A DNA stretch of 64,000 bases, from positions 7,022,039 through 7,086,038 of the forward strand of contig OZ025208.1 in assembly GCA_964019055.1 (NCBI GenBank), written 5' to 3'. The stretch comes from Anthopleura xanthogrammica (Eukaryota; Cnidaria; Anthozoa; Actiniaria; Actiniidae). Positions 11,286 through 40,200 of this stretch are shown in pieces; the first letter of the stretch is position 1, and the number at the start of each line of letters is the position of its first letter. A program made the position numbers and the translations under genes. The notes under the pieces are model-generated. The model was not told where the DNA came from. It searched no databases and saw only the letters and a list, made by a program, of their open reading frames with translations.

Positions 11286-14200
11286 ATGAGCGACTCCATA
11301 ATACTGTTGATGTTGACTATTTTTATAAACCTGCCCGTCGTTGCGACCACGGCCGAACCAGCCATCTCGCCTATCTACCGCGAGAAAGGACTTCTGTTTG
11401 ACAACTTTCCGGGGTACAAACTTTCTCTTAAAGACGACAACTTCCACCAAAGATCAACTTCAGTTCCTGACAAAATGGGGTGTGTTTTTGCATGTGTCGG
11501 GGCGACTTGGTGTCTTTCGGTCAATTTTAACACTACTGTTAAAGATGGTCGTCATGCATGTGAGCTGATGTCTGGCCTAATGTCCAACAAGAAGAATCTA
11601 ACAGAAGACAAAAACTTCATTCATCTCAGTATCAAGGTATTTATTGAACGAGCCTAATCGATTAAGGCAATGGGCTCGCGCACTCGTGCGCATCTTTCTG
11701 CGCATTTTTTTTATTATTTAGAATTGTATAATATATTGACCAAAATGTGAAACAATACACTGTATTTATATAACTTGACAATTAGTCGCATGGCAGTCAT
11801 TTTGTGTATGTTCGATGACTCGAGGCATGCGCGACAAAACCCATGGATTGGGCTACCTGTGTGCTTTCCGTTTGTCGCTCTTCATTTTGCGTTGCTTTAC
11901 GACTTATAACTTGTAAATGAATACGGTGACCTATACAATTTTTTCCTGAATTCGATGTCTTTTAACTAAAGCTAGTACATATCGAAAAAAATAAAAAATC
12001 TATCGGTTTGTTTTCGAGAAAATCGTGAAACATCATCTAAAAAAGACTTGACATTCGCACGTAATTTCGACTGTTTTTCAAGTTGGAAATGTCAAAACTT
12101 AGCATTTTTCCTGAACTTTGTGACATTAAACTGTTTTTCAAGGAAGTTTATTTACTTTAGTACCTCTGAAAGCCTCTGTTTTTTATATTGCAGCCACCAG
12201 AATTAAACTAGACGTAATACTTTGAGAAGCGTTGTTTTCGTTCTAGACTCGCTGGGGAGTGCCGTGTTCAAGCTAACATAGCGCAAAATCTATGTCGATG
12301 ACCCCCGATTTTTGTTGTTGTTCTGTTTTGTCCATCTCAAAAACTATCTATATGCAAAATTATAGGAAAATCTATCGGTTAAATTTGCGCGAGCCCATTG
12401 CCTTAATTTGCTTTCTGATGAATTTTTAATGTATTTTTTTCCCTAATTTTCTTGCGTTGTCTTTTTTTCCATATACAAATATTAATTGCGATTTAATTTG
12501 GACAACTGTCTTCGCTGACGTTCTAGGGATTAGAACTGTTTATTTGTGAATTCCATTCAATTAACTTCTTTCCCGGCCATGTTTGTTGTTCAGTTATAAT
12601 TACCACAACTCTGTCAATTAATTACAAAAGTTAAGTAAAGTAAAAGTAAAGTAGAAAAAAAGGGGATTTCTTTCATATCCAAGAAGCACACATATGTATA
12701 CGGCAACGTAAAAGCAATACTTCGTCCACAGAACCCGTGTACAGAAAAGCCTTGCCATAATGACGGTGAATGTACCATTAACAGCAACAGGCAAGACTAC
12801 AAATGTAACTGCAAGACAGGTTTCTCGGGAGAAAAGTGTCAAAACGGTAAGAATTTATGAGTAGTGATGATCAACTTTCATGGCTATTTTTGAAATAACT
12901 GCAAGCTAGAGACCATGATAGAAAGCCCTGTTCACCTTCACGGTCTCTTTTCGCAAGACAGGTTTCTCGGGAGAGAAGTATCAAAACGGTAAGAATTGCT
13001 AAGTAGAGAAGATCAACATCCACGGCTATTTTTAAAATTTTGTTGTCCAGATTTGGACGAGTGCAGCAGCTCTCATGGTTGTCACAGTAAAGCAGTCTGC
13101 ATCAACACGCCTGGTTCTTTTACTTGTCAATGTGAACCTGGCTTCACTGGAAATGGGAAACAATGCACTGGTAAGAAAAGTTATAGACGCTTATTTGTGT
13201 TTCTTCATATATATGAGGAGTGATAATCAAATTCCTTATTTCTAAACATATTTTAAAATTGACTTTTTTACATATTTGTTTATTTTGTTGTCCAGATATT
13301 GACGAGTGCAGCAGCTCTCATAGTTGTCATAGTAACGCAGTCTGCATCAACACGCCTGGTTCTTTTACTTGTCAATGTAAACCTGGCTTTACAGGAATTG
13401 GAAAACAATGCACTGGTAAGAAAAGTTATAGACGCTTATTTGTATTATTTCCCAGGGAACAAGTTATCAGTGTAGCGGTACGTAGTGCACTTGCTTTTCA
13501 CCTCCTGGGTATCGGGTTCGATTGCTAGACTCGGCATCACATGTGAGTACAGTTTGTTACTTTCCTCCACAGCAAAACCCAACGAGCTAAATTCCAATTT
13601 AATCTGTGATTTTTGTGTGCCCTGACTTACATCAGGCTATAGGTTGTTTCAGGTTATCGATAAAACTAGAAGGTTATAATACACCTGTACTATTTCAAAA
13701 AACGTTTTCTGGAGTTGATCAGATATCAGAAAACGAAGTCATCGTTCAAAGGTGGTGGCATATTTAGATATTAACTTGTTGCGAACCACTAATTAAAAAG
13801 ACAAAACAAATATCCCTTTCCTTCATATTTAAATTCACAGCTCACAGCCCACAGTTCATTTCGGTCTCAGATTTCAGATCTTCGACCGGCAACCTTTTCG
13901 ACCTGAAATAGCTAGGCGTAAGTTACGCTTTCCTAGTGGAACAATAGCAAGCCTATCTCTATAGCTACTGTACTTAATGATCTTTCTATTAATGTAAGAT
14001 GTTTTTTTTCTTTATTTCTCAGCTTTTGTGACCACTTTCGTCTACTCAGAAGGGTGTGACGATTTCCCCGAACCAAAATGTGGAAAGTGCATTATTAAGG
14101 TCAATAATGGTGTGGATCAATGTCCTAATGTAAGTCAGCTACTGTTTTCGAATTCATAAAATACGCTGAGTTTTCGATTACAGACTCATTTACATTAACT

Positions 14201-15166
14201 ACATAGGGTTAGTGTCATTTCAGCTTCCAAAGGGTAGATTGCCCAGTAATATAATGCACAACTGCTGCTCAAAAATAACGGATACACTGAATTCCTTTTT
14301 AAACTAGCTTTAGTAGAACGCTCGCTCGAGTTATTGATGTTGGGGGCAGTGTTTGCGTGGCATTTGGGGACAGTAAATAGAAGAATTTTATTCGATCAGC
14401 TGATGGAAAAGAACCTTTAGCCTCGATATAGCTTAACCGAAAAAAGAAAAGGAAGTTGTGCCTTAAGACAGAATCGTTATAACCATTATCGTTGAAGTGC
14501 GACCCCCGAGGTTTGATGTCTCGTTTGCAAACTAGCATTTCGACGGCCGTCAAACAAGGAAGTCAACTAGAAAAATTACATTTTTGAGAGAAATTTAATA
14601 TTTTAGAGGATTAGAGGATTTAAATCTTTAATTTAGTCCAAAACCTCCCTCAATAATGTAATATTATTGTTTAGTTTTTTAGTTGACGGCCAACGAAAGT
14701 GCTAGTTGGCAAACGAGACATCAAACCTCAGGGTTCGCACTTCAACAATTATAATGGCTGTAGAGTTTTTCAGGATCAAACATTAACCAGATGTCTAACT
14801 TTTTTCTAGACGAGAGGTCACAACGTCGTTGTCTTGGACAAGTTTGGTGTTTATCAGTCGAAAGGTGCATTTGATACACATAATGATGTGAATGCCGGCC
14901 AAAGACTGAGCAACTTCTTGAACAGCCTTCCAAATGAAAGCATTGTGCTCATCGCAATAATGGACAGTGGTGAGCGTTATGTTAGTAATGCAACACCAGC
15001 ATTACGATCCGTTGGTGCTGTTAACTCAACTGCTGTCGAGTATCGGAGTACATGGCTTCTCGTAGGATACAAAGGAGGTTCACCATCCTGGATCACCGAG
15101 AAGAGAGCAGACCCATCCAAAGGACCCATCCAAGCCAACGTTACAATACCAGTACCAGTCACCTGA
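11286..15166 (+). CDS. Secreted PAN-like/EGF/ILEI-domain protein (6 exons, complete)
   Basis: Exons: 11286-11636, 12732-12846, 13051-13170, 13296-13415, 14023-14129, 14810-15166; phases agree and the stop is TGA (389 residues). A signal peptide ([20 protein letters not shown]) is followed by a PAN/apple-like segment with Cys pairs ([12 protein letters not shown]). Exon 2 encodes one EGF domain ([14 protein letters not shown]). Exons 3 and 4 each encode a calcium-binding EGF domain starting D(L/I)DECSSSH with [12 protein letters not shown]. Exons 5-6 encode [16 protein letters not shown] and an ILEI-like domain ([56 protein letters not shown]). ILEI domains occur in FAM3, CEMIP and POMGNT1. 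The protein is probably secreted, with adhesion or signalling as a guess. The C-terminal VTIPVPVT is encoded by sequence that recurs in the minisatellite just downstream, so the end may be recent. Confidence 0.82.
11662..12406. mobile_element. TTAA-flanked inverted-repeat element 1 (~745 bp)
   Basis: The ends are TTAAGGCAATGGGCTCGCGC and the exact reverse complement GCGCGAGCCCATTGCCTTAA. Because TTAA is palindromic it can be a target duplication, as in piggyBac-type insertions. No transposase ORF was seen. It fills most of intron 1 of the PAN/EGF gene. A second family with TTAA/GG ends is at 16539-17116. Confidence 0.75.
12957..13000 (+). pseudogene. Partial duplicate of EGF exon 2 end
   Basis: The 3' end of exon 2 and its donor (GACAGGTTTCTCGGGAGA..G, TCAAAACG, then gtaagaatt) is repeated about 140 bp downstream, with TGT changed to TAT so the EGF cysteine is lost. 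No upstream acceptor or first half of the exon is present. It is a decayed partial exon copy. Confidence 0.75.
13465..13670 (+). mobile_element. SINE family 1 copy
   Basis: Has a tRNA-like A-box region (GTGTAGCGGTACGTAGTGC), a B box (GGGTTCGATTGC), ATGTGAGTACAGTTTG and the body CCAATTTAATCTGTGA. It continues with GCCCTGACTTACATCAGGC and the tail GGTTGTTTCAGGTTATCGAT followed by AAAA. It lies in intron 4 of the PAN/EGF gene. The middle body is shorter than in the 31480 copy. Confidence 0.75.
14483..14757. mobile_element. Inverted-repeat element in intron 5 (~275 bp)
   Basis: Left end CCATTATCGTTGAAGTGCGA then GGTTTGATGTCTCGTTTGC; right end is the imperfect reverse complement finishing AACAATTATAATGG. 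Arms are about 60 bp and the interior is AT-rich. Non-coding. Confidence 0.75.
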
Positions 15167-15520
15167 TGGCCTGGTATTGCCCATTTTACAAACGAGTGTT
15201 ATGGGAGAGTGTCGCAGCGCAAAAGCGTCTTGTATCCTTACGCGGGACGCCTTCCCTTCGCTTCATGCAAATGTGTTTGTGATATCCACAAATATGGCGC
15301 CTAAATTTAACTGCTGTGTACCTGGATGCCGTAATAGTCATCGAAACAAGACATATTCATACAAATCCAACAGGAAAGCGTCCAATGTAACGATCTCAGA
15401 CGCCTTTGCTCGACGACATGCACTCTCCTCAGTCTACCACTCCTTTCTAAAATGGGCCATTGTATGCATGCAAGTATGCAAGTATATAAGTAAGGTTACA
15501 GTAGTTTTCATTTAGTCACG
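15145..15520 (+). pseudogene. THAP zinc-finger domain fragment next to the ILEI gene end
   Basis: An ATG at 15295 opens MAPKFNCCVPGCRNSHRNK, matching the start of a THAP (C2CH) DNA-binding domain: the M-x-x-x-CxVxGCxN pattern. The frame then stays open for about 70 codons but lacks the later Cys, His and AVPTIF-type motif that complete the fold. It is flanked by the inverted words ATACCAGTACCAG and CTGGTATT/CTGGTATA. THAP domains occur in host genes and in P-element-like transposases. The likeliest reading is a transposon or processed-gene remnant. Confidence 0.55.
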
Positions 15521-16240
15521 ATATACCAGTACCAGTAACCCAGATGATCTGGTATAATAAGCATGCAAGTTGCACCCTAAGTAAGGTTAGAGTACTTCTC
15601 TCTTCGTCGCCATACCAGTACCAGTTACCCAGATGATCTGGTATAGTATGGATGAAAGTAGCACCCTAAGTAAGGTTAGAGTACTTCTCTCTTCGTCATG
15701 CACCATACCAGTACCAGTTACCCAGATGTTCTGGTATAGTATGCATGCAAGTAGCCACCCAAGTAAGGTTAGGGTACTTTTCTCTTCGTCGCCATACCAG
15801 TACCAGTTAGCTGATGGTCTGGTATAGTATGTATGCAAGTAGCACCCCAAGTAAGGATAGGGTACTTTTTTCTTCGTCGCCATACCAGTACCAGTTAGCT
15901 GATGGTCTGGTATAGTATGTATGCAAGTTGCACCCCAAGTAAGGTTAGGGTACTTTTTTCTTCGTCGCCATACCAGTACCAGTTAGCTGATGGTCTGGTA
16001 TAGTATGTATGCAAGTTGCACCCCAAGTAAGGATAGGGTACGTTTTTCTTCGTCGCCATACCAGTACCAGTTAGCTGATGGTCTGGTATAGTATGTATGC
16101 AAGTTGCACCCCAAGTAAGGATAGGGTACTTTTCTCTTCGTCACCATACCAGTACCAGTTAGCTGATGGTCTGGTGTAGAATGTATGCAAGTAGAACCCC
16201 AAGTAAGCTTAGAGTACTTCTCTGTTTGTCACCATACAAG
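15521..16240. repeat. 88-bp minisatellite (~8 copies) with internal palindrome
   Basis: The word CATACCAGTACCAGTTA starts near 15611, 15704, 15793, 15881, 15969, 16057 and 16144, with an earlier variant near 15521; the spacing settles at 88 bp. Each unit has CCAGTTAGCTGATGGTCTGG bounded by ATACCAG/CTGGTAT (inverted), then GCAAGTNGCACCCCAAGTAAGG and TCTTCGTCG. The palindromic part matches the last codons and stop region of the upstream gene at 15145-15182. Confidence 0.9.
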
Positions 16241-16538
16241 TGACGAGCAACAAGCCAAGACCAACTGCAAACAAAGTTTTATAATTACCTGAAGATTCGG
16301 AACAACACTTAAATAATCGAAACAGTTGCAAGCCTACCATTACAAAAACGACTAAAATAATCGCGTCTAAATGATGAATAAGAAGAAAAATACAGATGTT
16401 CTTTGCCGTCTTTTGTTGTTGCTCGTTTCTTTCATCTACGACAACCGTTTTTGAAATAGGTGTATATATGTAACCTCAAAGTATTTCTCTTTTATGGAAT
16501 ATATGTATTATATCCACGCACTTTTAAAACGATATCTT

Positions 16539-17116
16539 TTAAGGAGGCTCGAAATAGTTTTCCTTGAATGAGCGCGCGCGCTCTTAAATGACGTAGCACT
16601 GAATCATTTGAAATGGAATAGGAAAAGTTTGTCCCAAAAAACCTCATACTTAAACTAAAATAACTTAAAAACTGGACGGTAAATTTTCTTTAAACTTTGC
16701 ATGTGGCTTTTATTTAATGGTTCGTAAGTGCTAAGAAAAAATAAAAAAATTCTGTAATGGGGAACGTCCTAAAATAAACTTCATTGATTTCTGAGAATTC
16801 CTCATTACAGAATTTTTTCTTTTTCAGTCTAAACAAAGATTGGATCATGAACTTCAAACATGCCAATTTTAAACGACTTTCACCATTCGGTTTTTGAGTT
16901 ATGAATTTTTAAATGAAAAACTTTGCACACATTTGAAGTGTTCTATCATTGTCATAGCAACGTGTTACGTCATGTTTTTATCTTCATTCCAACCGTTACT
17001 TTATGGTCTTTCATCTTCTGGGTCAACTTACAGTCATATATTAGTCATATAAAGTTTTTCAGGGTCGTTTTTGTTAGTCTATATGCAAGTTCAAAAACCC
17101 TTTCTAGCCTCCTTAA
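16539..17116. mobile_element. TTAA-flanked inverted-repeat element 2 (~578 bp)
   Basis: Begins TTAAGGAGGCTCGAAATAG and ends CTAGCCTCCTTAA. The terminal 9 bp are inverted and the inner arms are looser. It contains a second inner inverted pair, AATTCTGTAATGGGG and CCTCATTACAGAATTTT, at about 16750 and 16800. No transposase ORF was seen. Confidence 0.65.
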
Positions 17117-17307
17117 ACGTAATTGTTCAAGAAGCCTAATATAAACAGAAAAGGTCCACAATAATTGGCTAACCGGTGTTTTGGTTCCCAACCGTCTCAC
17201 ACACTTTGCGACGGTGAAGCAAATGAAATAAGATGAATAAATAAACTAGCAGCCTTATTATGACCAAGAAAAATACTCACTCAAGGTCAGATGAAAGAAT
17301 GATGGAT

Positions 17308-17385
17308 GGAGGGAGGGAGGGAGGGAGGGAGGGAGGGAGGGAGGGAGGGAGGGAGGGAGGGAGGGAGGGAGGGATGGATGGATGG
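17308..17385 (+). repeat. (GGGA)n array, potential G-quadruplex
   Basis: About 16 consecutive GGGA tetramers followed by GGAT repeats. Many runs of three Gs with 1-nt loops are the strongest type of intramolecular quadruplex sequence. Intergenic, with no regulatory role shown. Confidence 0.95.
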
Positions 17386-17544
17386 ATGGTTAGGATGGAT
17401 GGTTAGGATGGATGAATTTGATGGGATGGATGACTGAATAGGATAGATGGAAGGAGGAAGGGAGGAAGGAACTTCAAGAGGGAATTAATTTTTTCCACTC
17501 CAAGTCGAATAAGCGCTGCAGCATAAAAACGATCTTAAACCACC

Positions 17545-17770
17545 ATTACGCATCTATTACCCGCAGAAGATCTTGGGTTCAATTACTGGTCGGACCAACA
17601 CCGAGTCGAGCCTTTGCTGTAAAATATCTGCAAATGTATAGACCCTGAAGCTCAAGCTCGAATAACTACGTAAGGTTTAGTTCCAATACAATCAAGAGAC
17701 GTTAAACATAGAGGGCAACAACTTCGCCAGTCGTAACTGTCACGTGTCATCCTCTCTAAATAAAGTTGTT
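17545..17770 (+). mobile_element. SINE family 2, degraded copy
   Basis: B-box region CTTGGGTTCAATTACTGGTC, then GGACCAACACCGAG and the 3' word CAAGAGACGTTAAACATAG followed by GGGC. The same order (GGGTTCAAGCCCTGGCC, CAGACCAACACTAAGGG, TTAAGAGACGTTAAAATAGG) occurs at 32935-33130. Confidence 0.6.
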
Positions 17771-19239
17771 TCATCTTTACCATTTAATGATAATAATAAT
17801 AATAATAATATCCTTTTTGATAAGCACCAGCAACAAATAATATTGACCTTACGTTTAGTGCTTCCGCTTACTCTTAAACAAAGCAAATTCTATTTCTTAT
17901 GCTTATGATATGAGTAGGAAGCCAAGTAGGACTAGAATGCACCATTCTCAAAATTATCTTGAATGCAAAAGAAATGCCACAAATTCCAACGAGAAAAAGT
18001 GTGATTTCTTTTGTGTTTCATGTTAGCCTCGCATCCATGATAATTTTAGAAGGGTGCATTAGTTGTATTTTGTTGCGTTAGTCCAGGTACTTTTGGCAAG
18101 CAAATTGGCCGTCATTTTAAAGAGAGACTAGGTCATGCCAGTAAAAACAAATATCAAAACAAACTCAAACGCGAAATGGGATATGACTTTTGGTCCAAAC
18201 TTTTCTTATTACTTGGAGTTTCAGTAGTTCCAAGTTTTGCTTATTACATATAAACTCTGGTTGTCTTGACAATCACAAATGCATAAGAACTATCCGACCT
18301 TAGGACAACCTAGTCCACCAGCAGCCGTCATCACTGAATGTCGGTACCAGATCCTCCCGAGCCATCAACATTAATGGCACACACCAATAAGCCATTACGA
18401 GGTTGAGGAAAAAACTGGGTCGAGTTGGCGTTCATATCATGGTTCCGACTCATTCTCGTACCCAGACCCTATAAATATATCAATGTCCCATAGGTTCAGT
18501 AAATTAGCTAGAATATCTCAGAATTTAAAACTCTGATCGCGGAAAATTGATTATGAATTCTTTCAATTAATTTCCTAGGAAAATAAAATAAAATTGCCTC
18601 GTAATCCTTGTAGTACTCTTTAAAACGGACACCTTGTAGTTGTTTGTGGAACAAGATTTTAATTGCACTGGGAAAACTGCTGCAACGATGATTGGCTCAC
18701 TATCGTCTGTGTCGAAAACATGAATTGCAGTGTAGAGAGCTTTTAAGTATGACGTCAATCGAATGAAAAAACCGCTTCCGGGTCCAAAACGAAAGCAGTT
18801 CTATGAAGAAAATTTTTTCTAATTTTTTTCTTCATGACAGGATTTGTTGTCCAAAGTTATAACTGTTTCAGGTGGAAATTAAATCATTGAGAACATTCTT
18901 CGCTTTATTTTAGCGGTTTTTGTGAGCAGTTGGAACCGGAAATACGTCACAACTTAACAGCTCTATTGTGCGACTTTTTTAGGGGATAAAATAAACGCCA
19001 TCTTGGAAATATAATCTCTAAAACAGTCCTACAATGCACCAATGCCAACTCAACCTCGGCATGGCTGATAACGGCTGCGAAGGCGACTAATAATAACCAG
19101 GGTGGGTACAGCTTCATAGGCCTAGGGCTTCTTTAAGTCTAACAAAATAAGTAAGAGCTAATCATATTTATAACTGTCTGTATTTTTATACCTTAGATAA
19201 GCAAAGGTCAAGATTTCGTGATATAAGTACTTGGGTATT

Positions 19240-37217
<17,978 letters not shown>

Positions 37218-40200
37218 GGGTTTCTTCAGCAATCGTGGACCCTTCCTCCTGCTGCGATGTCAACAATGGCGACCCGAAACTACGCTCTTCTCAGTCAGCG
37301 GTATCCAAAAAAATTGTGACAGACAGACAGAGTTTAAACGAACAATTTTACAAGTGTAAAAAAAAGTTTGACAGACATACATTGAATAAAATGGGACACA
37401 CAACCAAACACATACGTATTTCATGTTTAGTTTTCTTTTTTCTTTGAATAAAAAGTATGACAGATAAAAAACATGGATGTTTTGTCTGTCATACTTTTTA
37501 TTAAAAAAAAAAGAAAATTGAAAATGGAATGTGTGTGTTTGGTTGTGTTTCACATTTTACAGTGTACGATAATATAATGTGAAAAAAAGAAATCCATCGA
37601 AAGTGCACCAGACAGACAGATCTATAATTTTCATTTCGAAAAGTGTGACAGACAGACAGAGAATAAAATGTGACAGACAGACACATTTATTGACCGACAG
37701 AAATTCAAAATGAACATTCAGGTCAAAAACCGAAGATCATTCTCAATAATAATAATAACAATAGTGAAAAAAATGAATAATTTCTAAATCATGGTATAGT
37801 ATAGCTACATATTGTCAAATGATTTTGTAATTTATCTGAATTGGAGCCAAGCAGAAAGAAAAAATATTTTCATGCGTCGATATTTTTCTTTCAATTTCTA
37901 CGTGTGCTTGCAATAATAAATTTTTATATCCATTAAATGTGTATATTTGTTTCTTACCTCTATCATGTCTATCCATTTTCTCTTTTCAATTTTAATGGAG
38001 CGCGGATACCAATCAAAAATACTGAAAGTCGTTTTGTAGAAATTATAATGGTGAATCAAGCTGGCGTCGAAAATAAGCCTTCTGATTATCTCAACTTGTA
38101 TTCTGATCGCCTCAAGCGTTATCAACTTCGTATTTTAGCTATGTGGCTCAAAAATTATTCCTCTGTGTGGTACCATTTGATGTAGTGAGGAAAACAGGTT
38201 GGTATTTGGCGAACATAGGACAATATCAGCACAATGGACTATACTAGCATGACTGTCAGTCTTGTAACACCACAGGTTGGCCGAGCATTCACGATGCTCT
38301 GACGGAGATAATTGAAAAGATAGTGCAAATAAAACCTCTTGTCCAAGTAAAGTGACGGCAGAAACCGAAAACAGTGACAGGTATACTAAAATATTCCTAT
38401 CTTCATCCGTCAAAACTAGCTTCTAGGATAAATTTTTTTTTGAAAAAAAATAAATGTCAGTCAGGGCTTTGGGCTTTTTTTTCTATTTTCTGCATATTTG
38501 TGACCTTGTGTTCATAATTGTGCTAATATATTTCTATTGCTATTTTTCTAATTCTGTGACAGGTGGCTAGAATGGAACCATGCAATTACGATTGTGTTTT
38601 GGTGGTTTTCTTGGCGATTTAAACTCTCAAAACTCTGGATTATTATTTCCCAGGTATGGCAGAACCTTTGTCCCGTTTTTATTCCTTGGCTGCTGTCAAA
38701 TTGAGGTTGAGATTTGATGTCGAGTGCGTTGATCTTTCTCGAGAGAGAATAATAAGTACTAGCTCTGTCGTAAAGCAGATGATATGGGAGCTCACCCGTC
38801 GTCTTTGTGGCTATAGTGGTATACTCTAGTGTATTTTAGAAAGCGCAAACTTTACTAGCAAAAAATATTTGAATAAAGTAGAATGAAAAAGGAGAGCGTA
38901 AGGAAAAAGAAAAAAGTAAAATCTTTTAAAAGAATCGGCGCAAGTCGTAGTCTCCTATGCAACTGTTCTTAGTGTCGGTCTCACTAAGAACGGCTGCTAC
39001 GCAAGTGGAAAAGGCCGGAACGAAAAAGGGGGAAAAAAGAAAATGGAGAAAGAAAATATTGTCTCATATTATAGACACGGCGCTGTGGAAAGCAGGAAAG
39101 AGTAAAGAGAATAAAAAAAAACAATGAAAAAGAAAAAAGAAAGGAAGGAAGAAAGAAAAGTTAGATGGAAAAAAGAACGAATGAACGAACGACCGAAAGA
39201 AGGACAGAAAGAACGGACGAACGAAAGTGAATTTTAAAATATTCCTGATAAGCTCAATAAATTGACTTTCCACTCAGTTTCAATATATTATTTACACTCA
39301 ACCTAATAAAGTATATCCGGTTTTTCCAATGCAAATGGATCCAACAAAACCGATAGTAACTCACCTCTTGTGAAGTCTGATAATCTTGTACCACGACCAT
39401 CCTTGCTATTCTTCCACATATTCCACTCCATATTATTTGTGATAACACTAGTGGTCGATCGCAAATTCAGCTAGCACATTTGTGTTCTGCAGTTTATTAG
39501 TCCAATTCAATCCATGAGAAGTTAGTTCCCCATCGATCAAAATGACACGATGGCGAACCGTTAAAAACAAGTAGCGCGATACTGATTGTCGGCCTTTAGA
39601 AATAATTTTCAGGACGTAGAAAACAGAACCGTCTACTGAATTGTTTTGAACCACTTATAAGCATACAGTTCAGTTGTTATTGGCCCTGCTCTGCTTTTAG
39701 CCCAACGACTTCTTACTTTGGAAATCTGCGCCAACGAGCTTAAATATAGAGTCTGACCTCAACCGTGGTTAGGAACTTGGTCGGCATTAATATTATTTAG
39801 AACAGGTGCATCAGGCAGATTAGCTATCCTAAAACTGAATACATTAAGCCTTAAAACACTATATATAAAAGTGGTTTTCTAATAGGATGTTTTCTAATAG
39901 GATGTCGTCTTCAGTTATTGGAGAGTCTTCAGTTTTGTCGCTCGCTTCCGCAATTGGATTGGCTACTGATCGTAACTTCTTTACTCGGTGCGGTGTTGGA
40001 TTGGCTGTGTTTATCATGACGGTCTTTACTCGGTGCGGTACTTATGGTATACCCGGCCCTCCAGTGCGAATCGGATACAGAACTTCCTTTCATTTTGGTA
40101 TACGTCTCGAGGTAGGTATCATAATGCCATAAATGTGTCAAGACAAATCGAATATCATTTACCATTCGTTATATAATTATAATTGGAGGGGAGTTAAAAA

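Larger units (their letters stand above)
17117..19239. other. Intergenic region 3' of two converging genes
   Basis: No exon could be supported between the PAN/EGF gene and the end of the phosphofructokinase gene. It holds the GGGA array, a SINE family 2 copy and a short AAT microsatellite near 17790-17810. Inverted words around 18400-18450 and 19040-19100 (ACGAGGTTGAGG.., CAACTCAACCTCGGCATGG) suggest one more decayed transposable element. Confidence 0.5.

Noticed and set aside
15521..16240. CRISPR-like regularly spaced repeat
   Set aside because: Units are contiguous 88-bp tandem repeats with no unique spacers, in a eukaryotic genome.
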